Shown in pieces: positions 1 to 6,517 of a DNA stretch of 10,944 bases. This DNA is from Chitinophagaceae bacterium UBA2467 (GTDB lineage Bacteria > Bacteroidota > Bacteroidia > Chitinophagales > Chitinophagaceae): contig DDPN01000123.1 in the NCBI GenBank assembly GCA_002342205.1, positions 1-10,944 of the forward strand, read 5' to 3'. Within the stretch, counting starts at the first letter, position 1. Each line of letters begins with the position of its first letter. The translations under genes and the position numbers were made by a program. Below the pieces are notes generated by a model, which saw nothing but the letters and a program-made list of their open reading frames with translations, did no database searches and was not told the DNA's origin.

Positions 1-6
1 TGCGGT

Positions 7-61
7 CTTTTTTATTTATTCGCTTTTGAAAGCAAGCTTTCAACGCTCATAAATAAAAAAG
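7..61. repeat. Nested imperfect inverted repeat at the left edge
   Basis: Bases 7-19 (CTTTTTTATTTAT) are exactly complementary to bases 49-61, a 13-base outer arm. Inside it, bases 26-33 (TTGAAAGC) pair exactly with 36-43 (GCTTTCAA) across two bases, and 21-22 can pair with 44-45. The whole 55-base segment could fold into a long interrupted hairpin. The right outer arm is also the T-tail of the tRNA terminator when read on the minus strand. The left T-run (8-13) could equally be the tail of a plus-strand terminator whose stem lies outside the window, so the symmetry may just reflect two facing terminators. Confidence 0.5.
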
Positions 62-87
62 CCCTCAACACTTCGTGTTAAGGGCTT
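51..87 (-). terminator. Intrinsic terminator downstream of tRNA-Arg
   Basis: On the minus strand, AAAGCCCT (87-80) pairs with AGGGCTTT (65-58), and the inner arms AACAC/GTGTT continue the stem after one mismatch around a 3-base loop. This is a 13-pair, GC-containing hairpin. It is followed on the minus strand by TTTTTTATTT. It begins three bases after the tRNA 3' end, so it should end the tRNA transcript and any read-through from the deaminase operon. The stem is symmetrical, but there is no long T-run on the plus-strand side, so it is best read as a minus-strand terminator. Confidence 0.85.
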
Positions 88-89
88 TG

Positions 90-163
90 TGACCCCGTCA
101 GGATTCAAACCTGAAACCTTTTGATCCGTAGTCAAATGCTCTATTCAGTTGAGCTACGGGGCC
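90..163 (-). tRNA. tRNA-Arg (anticodon ACG)
   Basis: The 74-base minus-strand sequence folds as a complete cloverleaf. The acceptor stem GGCCCCG pairs with CGGGGTC (one G-U pair), followed by discriminator A. The D arm is GCTC/GAGC. The anticodon stem TTTGA/TCAAA carries loop CTACGGA, giving anticodon ACG. The T arm is CAGG/CCTG with loop TTTGAAT (TTTGAATC region). An A34 in this tRNA is normally deaminated to inosine, so it would read CGU, CGC and CGA. The 3' CCA is not encoded (the next bases are CAA) and must be added after transcription. It lies 49 bases downstream of the deaminase fusion gene on the same strand. Confidence 0.95.
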
Positions 164-194
164 TACAACAAGGAAAATAATCCCCTGAGGGGTG

Positions 195-202
195 CAAATA
201 TA
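195..202 (-). promoter_or_regulatory. Candidate Bacteroidota -7 box for tRNA-Arg
   Basis: TATATTTG on the minus strand matches the TAnnTTTG consensus of the Bacteroidota primary sigma factor exactly, and sits about 31 bases upstream of the tRNA 5' end in the short gap after the deaminase gene. No clear TTTG-type -33 element is seen at the usual distance. The box would give the tRNA its own promoter, independent of the upstream operon. Confidence 0.4.
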
Positions 203-212
203 GGACAAAAAA

Positions 213-2141
213 TCAATAAGGATATCGCACAAAAGCTTCCACAGCTGCGTAGTGCGTTAGCCCTAAATCGGCATATAAAGACGCTGTATGAGCATTTCTT
301 TCCTCGGCCCGTTGCCAGAACTCTCTGGAATCTGCACCTTGGAAGGGAACCATATCTTTTTGCGACTGATGGATGAAAATTCCATGTCTTTTTTTAAGTA
401 CCTGGTCGGGGCTCATCGGAATTGCCATTTCAATATCCTCGATATTCCATTCTTGCCATGCCCCTTTGTAAAGCCACAACCAACAATCATTTACCCATGC
501 CTCGCCACTTGATTTGAGCCTTCTTAAGGCCTCCAAAACAATGTTAAAACAAACTTTATGGGTGCCATGTGGATCTGCAAAATCACCAGCACAATACACC
601 TGGTGAGGTTTAATAGATCGGAGTAGCTCCATCGTTATTTTAATGTCTTTTTCGCTTGCTGGTTTTTTTTGAATTGTACCCGTCTCATAAAAGGGTAGCT
701 CTTGAAAGTGAACATTTTTTTCATTAATTCCTACGTATCGGCAAGTAGCTTTTGCTTCGCCTTGTCTAATTAATGCTTTGATTTTTCGAATGGCTGGATT
801 GTCAGTTTGGTTTGATTTTTTTCTGGATAAAAATTTACGTGCCTCTTTCACAAATTCAGTTGCTTTTTTAGAGGGACTACCAATTACAGATTCAAATCCA
901 ATTGCAAAATCAAGGTATCTTGAAACAAATTCATCTGTTACAGCAATATTACCACTGGTTTGATAAGCTACATGAACATCATTACCCTGATCATGAAGTC
1001 GTTGAAAGGTGCCTCCCATGCTAATGATGTCATCATCCGGGTGTGGTGAAAAAATAATGATCCGTTTAGGCCAGGGTAGTGAACGCTCTGGATGTGCAGG
1101 AATATGTGCATTAGGTTTACCCGCAGGCCAACCTGTAAGCGTATCTCGGAGCATGTAATAAACCTGTAAGTTTGTTTCGTAGGCATCTCCTTTCTCTACT
1201 AGTAAATCTCCCAGGCCATATTCATTGTAATCGCTATTAGTAAGACTTAGGACAGGCTTTTTAAGTTTCAAAGCCATATTTACAACAGCTTTTTTAATCA
1301 GCTTAGGTGTCCACTCACATTCACCAGTAAGCCATGGAGATTTAAAACGAGTAAGCTCGCTGGCTGCATCTTGATCTATTACAAATTGTACATCTTCGTG
1401 TTGTTGTAGTAGAGAAGCGGGGACAGTCTCACTCATTTCGTCTTCTACCGCCTGTTTAATGACAGGAGCTTTGCCGCTTCCCCATGCCATTAAAACTATT
1501 TTTTTTGACTTTAAAATGGTACTGATGCCCATTGTCAAAGCGAGACGAGGTACTTCTGCAATGTTTGCAAATTCATATGAATTGGCGAGTCTCGTTGAAT
1601 TATCCAAAGTGATTAATCGCGTTCTTGAATGAATGGCTGATCCAGGCTCATTAAAACCGATATGACCATTATTCCCTATACCCAGTATTTGTAAATCGAT
1701 TCCGCCGCATTCCTCTATTTTCTTTTCGTAAGCAGTGCAATGATCTTTTATTTTATCTTTTTCGATTTCTCCGCTAGGGATATAAATATTGCGAGGATTT
1801 ATATCGATGTGATCAAAAAGATGACGTTGCATAAAGCGATAATAACTTTGCAAAGCCTCTTTTTCTATCGGGTAATATTCATCAAGATTAAACGTGATCA
1901 CATTTTTGAAGCTTAATCCTTCTTCTTTATGAAGACGAACCAGTTCAGCATAAAGTGACTTAGGAGTTGAACCTGTTGCGAGTCCCAAAACGACTTTTTG
2001 TTTTTTCTTTTGTTTTGAGAGTATCAGCTGGGCAATTTGACGAGCAACCCATTTTGAACCAAGTTGCGCATTATCCTCAATTCGAACAGGTATTTTCTCG
2101 AAGCTATCTGCAAGGTTAGCGGGGAAGGAGGGGGTAGGCAT
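213..2141 (-). CDS. nagB: Glucosamine-6-phosphate deaminase fused to a PIG-L/LmbE-type deacetylase domain
   Basis: A 642-residue cytoplasmic protein in two parts. Residues about 15-275 are NagB: phosphate-loop motif GLATGSTP (53-60), NLDEYY with the predicted catalytic base D87, and GIGNNGHIGFNEPG (154-167) with H160 and E165. This domain converts glucosamine-6-phosphate to fructose-6-phosphate and ammonia. Residues about 355-640 are a PIG-L/LmbE domain with metal motifs SPHPDDD (365-371) and DPHGTH (523-528); that family is known for de-N-acetylation of GlcNAc-containing compounds. A classical NagB is about 260 residues; the long fused form is common in Bacteroidota. N158 stands where E. coli NagB has D141; Bacillus-type enzymes, as I recall them, also carry Asn there. 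There is no signal peptide. It lies 56 bases after the GH20 gene, probably in one operon. The NagB assignment is firm; the substrate of the second domain is unknown, but GlcNAc-6-P is an attractive inference. Confidence 0.9.
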   Translation of the reverse strand: MPTPSFPANLADSFEKIPVRIEDNAQLGSKWVARQIAQLILSKQKKKQKVVLGLATGSTPKSLYAELVRLHKEEGLSFKNVITFNLDEYYPIEKEALQSYYRFMQRHLFDHIDINPRNIYIPSGEIEKDKIKDHCTAYEKKIEECGGIDLQILGIGNNGHIGFNEPGSAIHSRTRLITLDNSTRLANSYEFANIAEVPRLALTMGISTILKSKKIVLMAWGSGKAPVIKQAVEDEMSETVPASLLQQHEDVQFVIDQDAASELTRFKSPWLTGECEWTPKLIKKAVVNMALKLKKPVLSLTNSDYNEYGLGDLLVEKGDAYETNLQVYYMLRDTLTGWPAGKPNAHIPAHPERSLPWPKRIIIFSPHPDDDIISMGGTFQRLHDQGNDVHVAYQTSGNIAVTDEFVSRYLDFAIGFESVIGSPSKKATEFVKEARKFLSRKKSNQTDNPAIRKIKALIRQGEAKATCRYVGINEKNVHFQELPFYETGTIQKKPASEKDIKITMELLRSIKPHQVYCAGDFADPHGTHKVCFNIVLEALRRLKSSGEAWVNDCWLWLYKGAWQEWNIEDIEMAIPMSPDQVLKKRHGIFIHQSQKDMVPFQGADSREFWQRAEERNAHTASLYADLGLTHYAAVEAFVRYPY

Positions 2142-2197
2142 GAAACCAGTTTACTTACAAAAATAATTTATTAAGTCCTAAATATTTAATAAAAGAA

Positions 2198-4519
2198 TTA
2201 ATCAATTTGAATCTCATCCACAAAGAGCCATGACTTGTTTCCCTCTCCAGGGTTGCCTGTGGGGATTGCGCCTCTATTTTTGACTAAAACTTTAATATAT
2301 CTCTGTTTTATATTGGTATTCAATTCTATATATCCAATTTGGTCTTTTCCGTTTTCAAAATTAATCTTTTCTGAAGTACCAATTTTTTTAAAATTGACAC
2401 CATCTTTAGATGTCGATATTTCGATAGAAGAAGGTTGATGAATCCAGCTTCCTGGTTGGTGCAAAAACCAAACTTTTACTTTTTTTACTGGGGTTTCAAG
2501 ACCCAAATCAATCGTGGCTTCCAGATTTTCTCCGCTGTAGCCCAGGTATTTTTTAAAATGAATATTTTTTTCGGAGTTGTTTCTAATCCCGTTAACCAGC
2601 GTAAAAGGCCCGTCTCCAGGATAGCTGCGAGAGGGTTGTTGAAGCAAAGTGATATCTTTCCCAGTTGCTTTATTGATTTCTATCTGCTGCGCAAACGTAC
2701 TTTTTGCTTGTTGATTGTTACCAATAAATTTTGCGGTGTAAAGATTACTATTTTGAATGGTAACAGGACCTTGATAGATTCCATTTAAAGGAGAGTCCCA
2801 GATAATTTGTCCGTTTTTAGCATTACAAGTTAAAGCAAGTGTAATTCCCTTTTTGTCAGTTGTGGGCAACACGTTGCTTCCAATATCAAAATAACCAGGG
2901 TTCACCGTCACTCCCCAGCTTTCATAGCGTTGCATTAAGGGCTCTATTTTACTTTCAAATGATGACCAGTTTTTTTTGTCTAAAGGAGTCCACAATACTT
3001 CACTAAGTGCAGCAATCCGGGGGAAGATCATGTACTCAACCTTTTTTTCATTTTTCATATACTCCGTCCAAACATTTGCTTGTGCTCCTAATACCATTCC
3101 AGTTTTTTCTACTGGAATTTCAGCAGGCACGGGATTATAGGCATACACTTTTTCGATTGGGTTGAATCCCCCAATGGTAACAGAATCTTCTACCAGGCGT
3201 TGTGTATGATCAAAATAAAGAGGATTTCCTGGAGTCATAATCACTGGATGGTTTTGTTTTGCAGCTTCAATTCCTCCCGTTTCACCTCTCCAGCTCATAA
3301 CAGTGGCATTGGGAGCCAGTCCTCCCTCGAGTATTTCATCCCAGCCGATTAATTTTTTGCCTTTTGCATTTAAGTACTTCTCGATTCGTTGTATAAAATA
3401 GCTCTGTAATTCGTGTTCGTCTTTAAGTCCCAATTCTTTCATTCTTTTTTGACAAAGGGAACATTGTTTCCAATGTGTTTTTGGGCATTCATCACCTCCT
3501 ACATGGAAATACGATGAGGGAAAAAGAGTGATTACTTCGTCTATTACATCTTGTAAAAATTCAAACGTAGATTCTTTGCCTGCACAAAAAACATCATCAA
3601 ATACACCCCAGGTTTCTTGTACTAATTTTACTTTCCCTTTTTTCTGTTCTTCAATAGATTTTGCAGAAATCATTGAAGGGGGAATAGCAGTTGGCTTATC
3701 AGGAAAACAACTTAAAAAAGGGTAGGCGGCAATAGCAGCACTGCTATGACCTGGCATTTCGATTTCTGGTATAACCTCTACAAATCTATCTTTTGCATAG
3801 GCTACTACTTCTTTTATTTCTTGCTGCGTGTAAAAACCCCCATAGGGAATATTATCATTTCCCTTGCCAGGATACCTGCCAATAATGGTTCCATTTCGCC
3901 AAGCACCAATTTGTGTCAGAGCAGGATATTTTTTTATTTCTATTCTCCAGCCTTGATCTTCAGTCAAATGCCAATGAAAGGTGTTCAACTTGTGATAGGA
4001 TAACCAATCAATGTATTTTTTTATGAAAGACACAGGGAAAAAATGGCGACCCACATCAAGATGCATTCCTCGATATGCAAATCGCGGGTAATCTTCAATA
4101 TGGACTAATGGTAATTTTATTTCATTGCCAGGCTGAGGAGTAAGTAATTGGAGAAGCGTTCTGCTTGCATGAAAAAAAGACTCAGCATTTTGAACGGTAA
4201 GTGAGATGCCTTTTTCGGCTATCAATAGGTCATAGGCTTGAGCGGCTTCCGCTTTTCCTGATTTTTCAAAAATTTGAATTTGAGCAGATGAAGGTTGGCT
4301 TGTTGGATTTAACTGGATATTGAATTGCTCAGCAAATTCTTTGCTCACCAACTCAATTGTTTTTAAAAGTTGCGGATTTTTTGAAGCGGTGAAGTAACTG
4401 CAATTTTTGGGTAGGTTGTATTTGCCGCTATTCCATTCAATATTTGCTGGTTCTGGCACAATAAAGGACTGTGCCCATCCTGAAAATGGAATCAATAAAA
4501 GAAGTGCAATAAGGCGCAT
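2198..4519 (-). CDS. Secreted GH20 beta-N-acetylhexosaminidase with C-terminal discoidin-like domain
   Basis: Exo-acting family 20 glycosidase that removes terminal beta-linked GlcNAc/GalNAc. Residues 1-17 form a Sec signal peptide (positive start, Leu-rich core, cleavage likely after GWA), with no lipobox. Residues about 20-140 are the GH20 N-terminal alpha/beta domain. The catalytic TIM barrel spans about 145-510: GMHLDVGRHF (151-160, R158 being the substrate-binding Arg position), HWHLTEDQGWR (182-192), PEIEMPGH (251-258), the HVGGDE motif (339-344) with the D343-E344 catalytic pair of substrate-assisted catalysis, GWDEILEGG (392-400), MSWRG (408-412) and ANVWTEY (481-487). A chitobiase C-terminal-like beta domain follows (about 550-620), then an F5/8-type (CBM32-like) domain (about 640-773) that may bind sugar. 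I see no type IX secretion tail. The length, 773 residues, is usual for Bacteroidota GH20. It starts 29 bases after pirin. It probably supplies GlcNAc to the deaminase downstream. Specificity (chitin oligomers, N-glycans or peptidoglycan fragments) cannot be read from the sequence. Confidence 0.93.
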   Translation of the reverse strand: MRLIALLLLIPFSGWAQSFIVPEPANIEWNSGKYNLPKNCSYFTASKNPQLLKTIELVSKEFAEQFNIQLNPTSQPSSAQIQIFEKSGKAEAAQAYDLLIAEKGISLTVQNAESFFHASRTLLQLLTPQPGNEIKLPLVHIEDYPRFAYRGMHLDVGRHFFPVSFIKKYIDWLSYHKLNTFHWHLTEDQGWRIEIKKYPALTQIGAWRNGTIIGRYPGKGNDNIPYGGFYTQQEIKEVVAYAKDRFVEVIPEIEMPGHSSAAIAAYPFLSCFPDKPTAIPPSMISAKSIEEQKKGKVKLVQETWGVFDDVFCAGKESTFEFLQDVIDEVITLFPSSYFHVGGDECPKTHWKQCSLCQKRMKELGLKDEHELQSYFIQRIEKYLNAKGKKLIGWDEILEGGLAPNATVMSWRGETGGIEAAKQNHPVIMTPGNPLYFDHTQRLVEDSVTIGGFNPIEKVYAYNPVPAEIPVEKTGMVLGAQANVWTEYMKNEKKVEYMIFPRIAALSEVLWTPLDKKNWSSFESKIEPLMQRYESWGVTVNPGYFDIGSNVLPTTDKKGITLALTCNAKNGQIIWDSPLNGIYQGPVTIQNSNLYTAKFIGNNQQAKSTFAQQIEINKATGKDITLLQQPSRSYPGDGPFTLVNGIRNNSEKNIHFKKYLGYSGENLEATIDLGLETPVKKVKVWFLHQPGSWIHQPSSIEISTSKDGVNFKKIGTSEKINFENGKDQIGYIELNTNIKQRYIKVLVKNRGAIPTGNPGEGNKSWLFVDEIQID

Positions 4520-4548
4520 GGAGATAAATTAAGTATCTAAAATACCAA

Positions 4549-5418
4549 TTAGTCCAATACGCCAAATTTTCCAAGGTTAAAATCTGAAATTGCCTGGTCA
4601 ATTTCTTCCCATGTGTTCATTAAAAAGGGACCGTAAGCCACAAGGGGCTCGTGGATGGGTTCTCCCGCAAGTATCAAAATGGTTGATTCCTCTGATGAAT
4701 TAATATTGATGTCTTCTCCATCATTAGCTAGCAGAACAAAATGATTGGTGGATGCTGAGGTGTCATTGATTTGGACACTCCCTTTTACTACTAAAAGTCC
4801 CGTATTATAGTGAGATGGAAAATGTAGGGTAAATGAGCCCTCCTTATGTAGATGTAAATTTGAAAGATGCACAGGGGTAAATGTTTTTGCGGGGCCCTTT
4901 ATTTGATTGACTTCTCCTGCTATTATTTCTAATACGCCTCCTTCAAATTTTAGATGTCCCATGGCCTCTTTTTTTAATTCCTGATAGCGGGGCGTCGTCA
5001 TTTTGTAAGCCGCAGGCAGATTGACCCATAGTTGCACCATTTGAAAGGGGCCTCCCTTTTTTGAAAAAGAGGCTTCATGATATTCCTTATGTAATACTCC
5101 CGATGCTGCAGTCATCCACTGCACATCGCCCTCTTCAATTACACCTTTATTTCCGGCACTATCATGATGGGCAATTTTCCCATGATAAGCAATCGTTACT
5201 GTTTCAAACCCTCGGTGAGGATGCACATCCACCCCGCGTGGCTGCTCTGATGGTGGGAATTCAAATTTTGAGGCATAGTCCAACATAAAAAAAGGACTCA
5301 TTCGTTGCTTACTTTGAATGGCTCCTGAAGGAAAGAAATTGTGGACTCTAAATCCATCTCCCACCATATGTGGGGGAGGTGGCGCAATAACTCGTTCAAT
5401 AGACCTTGCTGTATTCAT
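4549..5418 (-). CDS. Pirin-family bicupin protein
   Basis: A 289-residue pirin homologue. The N-terminal cupin has the signature HPHRGFETVT (66-75) and the segment GDVQWMTAASGVLHKE (97-112); H66, H68, H110 and E112 match the four iron ligands known in human pirin and E. coli YhhW. The C-terminal cupin-like Pirin_C domain spans about 180-285. There is no signal peptide, so it is cytoplasmic. Family members are reported as quercetin 2,3-dioxygenases or redox-sensing transcriptional cofactors; the physiological role in bacteria is mostly unknown. It is the first gene of the apparent operon with the GH20 and deaminase genes, and diverges from the glycosylasparaginase across 58 bases. A TAACTTTG box ends four bases before the ATG, suggesting a very short or absent leader. 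The family call is firm, the function is not. Confidence 0.9.
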   Translation of the reverse strand: MNTARSIERVIAPPPPHMVGDGFRVHNFFPSGAIQSKQRMSPFFMLDYASKFEFPPSEQPRGVDVHPHRGFETVTIAYHGKIAHHDSAGNKGVIEEGDVQWMTAASGVLHKEYHEASFSKKGGPFQMVQLWVNLPAAYKMTTPRYQELKKEAMGHLKFEGGVLEIIAGEVNQIKGPAKTFTPVHLSNLHLHKEGSFTLHFPSHYNTGLLVVKGSVQINDTSASTNHFVLLANDGEDININSSEESTILILAGEPIHEPLVAYGPFLMNTWEEIDQAISDFNLGKFGVLD

Positions 5419-5422
5419 TTTG

Positions 5423-5430
5423 CAAAGTTA
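5423..5430 (-). promoter_or_regulatory. Candidate -7 promoter box for the pirin-GH20-nagB operon
   Basis: TAACTTTG on the minus strand fits TAnnTTTG exactly and lies four bases before the pirin ATG, in the only non-coding space upstream of the operon. With the usual spacing the transcript would start at or very near the ATG, so the message may be leaderless. No good -33 element is visible at 17-21 bases upstream; the sequence there is TGTTT-like. Confidence 0.45.
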
Positions 5431-5438
5431 CTTTTCGG

Positions 5439-5448
5439 TGTTTAAACA
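5439..5448. promoter_or_regulatory. Perfect palindrome in the divergent promoter region (candidate operator)
   Basis: TGTTTAAACA is a perfect 10-base palindrome near the centre of the 58-base region between the divergent pirin and glycosylasparaginase genes. It would overlap the -33 areas of promoters pointing both ways, the usual place for a shared operator. No regulator gene is in the window, and a 10-base AT-rich palindrome can occur by chance. Confidence 0.3.
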
Positions 5449-5464
5449 TTAAAATAAATATGCC

Positions 5465-5472
5465 TACCTTTC
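5465..5472 (+). promoter_or_regulatory. Weak candidate -7 box for the glycosylasparaginase-cutC transcript
   Basis: TACCTTTC matches TAnnTTTG at five of the six fixed positions and ends four bases before the ATG, mirroring the arrangement at the pirin promoter on the other strand. It is the best plus-strand candidate in the 58-base gap. A transcript from it would be nearly leaderless. Confidence 0.25.
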
Positions 5473-5476
5473 TTGC

Positions 5477-6511
5477 ATGTTTAATCGGCGAAACTTTTTG
5501 CAATCACTCACATTGCTTTCGGCGGGTGCTGCTATTCATCCTTCCAAAGTATCTGCACAGTCTAAAAAGGCGGGGTTAGTTAATAAGCCACTTGTAATCT
5601 CAACTTGGGATGCAGGACTTTTAGCCAACAAAAAGGCCTGGACAATATTACAAAAGGGTGGAAGAGCATTAGATGCAGTGGAAGAAGGTGTAAAAGAAAC
5701 AGAGTCATCTCTGAATTGTTGTGTTGGGTTAGGAGCCAATCCGGATAGGGATGGTCATGTTACCCTGGACGCATGCATTATGGATGAATATCACAATTGT
5801 GGGGCTGTTGCTTTCTTAGAAAGGATTAAACATCCCATTTCAGTGGCTAGGCGCGTGATGGAAAAAACTCCTCATGTTTTTTTAGTGGGTGAGGGAGCGC
5901 AACAATTTGCTGTTTCCGAGGGCTTTTCATTAGAATCGCCCGAGTTGTCTCCAGCTGCTGAAGCAGCCTATAAAAATTGGTTGCAAAAATCAAATTATAA
6001 ATCACCTTCTATAAATGTCGAAAACAAAAAGGATCATGGTCCATTCGCGCCTTATCGTTTAGAAAATGGAGAATGGAATCACGACACCATTGGGATGCTT
6101 GCGCTCGATAAATCGGGTAACTTGAGTGGGAGTTGTACTACCTCTGGCGCAGGGTTTAAAATGCGAGGGCGTGTTGGTGATTCTCCAATTATTGGAGCAG
6201 GTTTATTTGTCGATAATGAAGTGGGTGCATGCGTAGCAACTGGGCAGGGTGAGGATGTAATTCGTGTAGCGGGGGCATCTTCGGTGGTCGGCCTTATGCG
6301 TGGCGGTTTAACTCCGGAGGAAGCCTGCAAAAAAATGATAGAACGAATTGTGTCCATAAAAAAAGATAAAGTAAAGGATATTCAAGTGGCATTTTTAGCA
6401 ATCAGCCACAGGGGAGAGGTTGGCGCATTTTCTATACATCCAGGCTTCACTTTTGCATTTCGTAGTGAAGATGCAGAAGAGTTGAAAAAAGCCAATAGCT
6501 GGTTTAAATAA
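5477..6511 (+). CDS. N4-(beta-N-acetylglucosaminyl)-L-asparaginase (glycosylasparaginase), exported
   Basis: A 344-residue Ntn-hydrolase that cleaves the GlcNAc-Asn linkage of N-glycopeptide remnants to aspartate and the glycosylamine. It is translated as one chain and, by family knowledge, self-cleaves before the catalytic Thr. That Thr is T204 in HDTIGM (202-207), giving an alpha chain of about 175 residues and a beta chain of 141. Substrate-site motifs seen are STWDAG (42-47), MRGRVGDSPIIGAG (229-242, R231 and D235) and TGQGED (255-260). The N-terminus NRRNFLQ followed by a hydrophobic run and a VSA-Q cleavage site is a twin-arginine type leader, so it is predicted periplasmic, like the well-studied Elizabethkingia enzyme, which also carries a leader. 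CutC follows after six bases on the same strand. The start is fixed by the leader and by the short gap to pirin. Confidence 0.93.
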   Translation: MFNRRNFLQSLTLLSAGAAIHPSKVSAQSKKAGLVNKPLVISTWDAGLLANKKAWTILQKGGRALDAVEEGVKETESSLNCCVGLGANPDRDGHVTLDACIMDEYHNCGAVAFLERIKHPISVARRVMEKTPHVFLVGEGAQQFAVSEGFSLESPELSPAAEAAYKNWLQKSNYKSPSINVENKKDHGPFAPYRLENGEWNHDTIGMLALDKSGNLSGSCTTSGAGFKMRGRVGDSPIIGAGLFVDNEVGACVATGQGEDVIRVAGASSVVGLMRGGLTPEEACKKMIERIVSIKKDKVKDIQVAFLAISHRGEVGAFSIHPGFTFAFRSEDAEELKKANSWFK

Positions 6512-6517
6512 AAATTG

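Noticed and set aside
182..192. CCCC-TGA-GGGG hairpin as terminator of nagB
   Set aside because: The stem is only four pairs with a three-base loop, and the following minus-strand sequence (ATTATTTTCC) is a poor T-tail.
149..376. Plus-strand open frame of 75 codons starting inside the tRNA
   Set aside because: It overlaps the tRNA and the antisense of the nagB 3' end, with no protein family features; a chance frame.
2158..2165. TATTTTTG on the minus strand before nagB as a promoter
   Set aside because: It fits TAnnTTTG but lies in a very AT-rich 56-base gap inside an apparent operon, with no -33 element; chance is likely, though an internal promoter is not excluded.
2167..2193. TTTATTAA / TTAATAAA inverted repeat between GH20 and nagB
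   Set aside because: All eight pairs are A-T with an 11-base loop; too weak to call a terminator or operator.
2435..2788. Plus-strand open frame of 117 codons opposite the GH20 gene
   Set aside because: It is antisense to a well-supported GH20 gene, with low-complexity Phe/Ile-rich composition typical of a shadow frame.
6515..6517. TTG as cutC start
   Set aside because: The ATG directly after it gives the usual CutC N-terminus; a TTG start is not needed.
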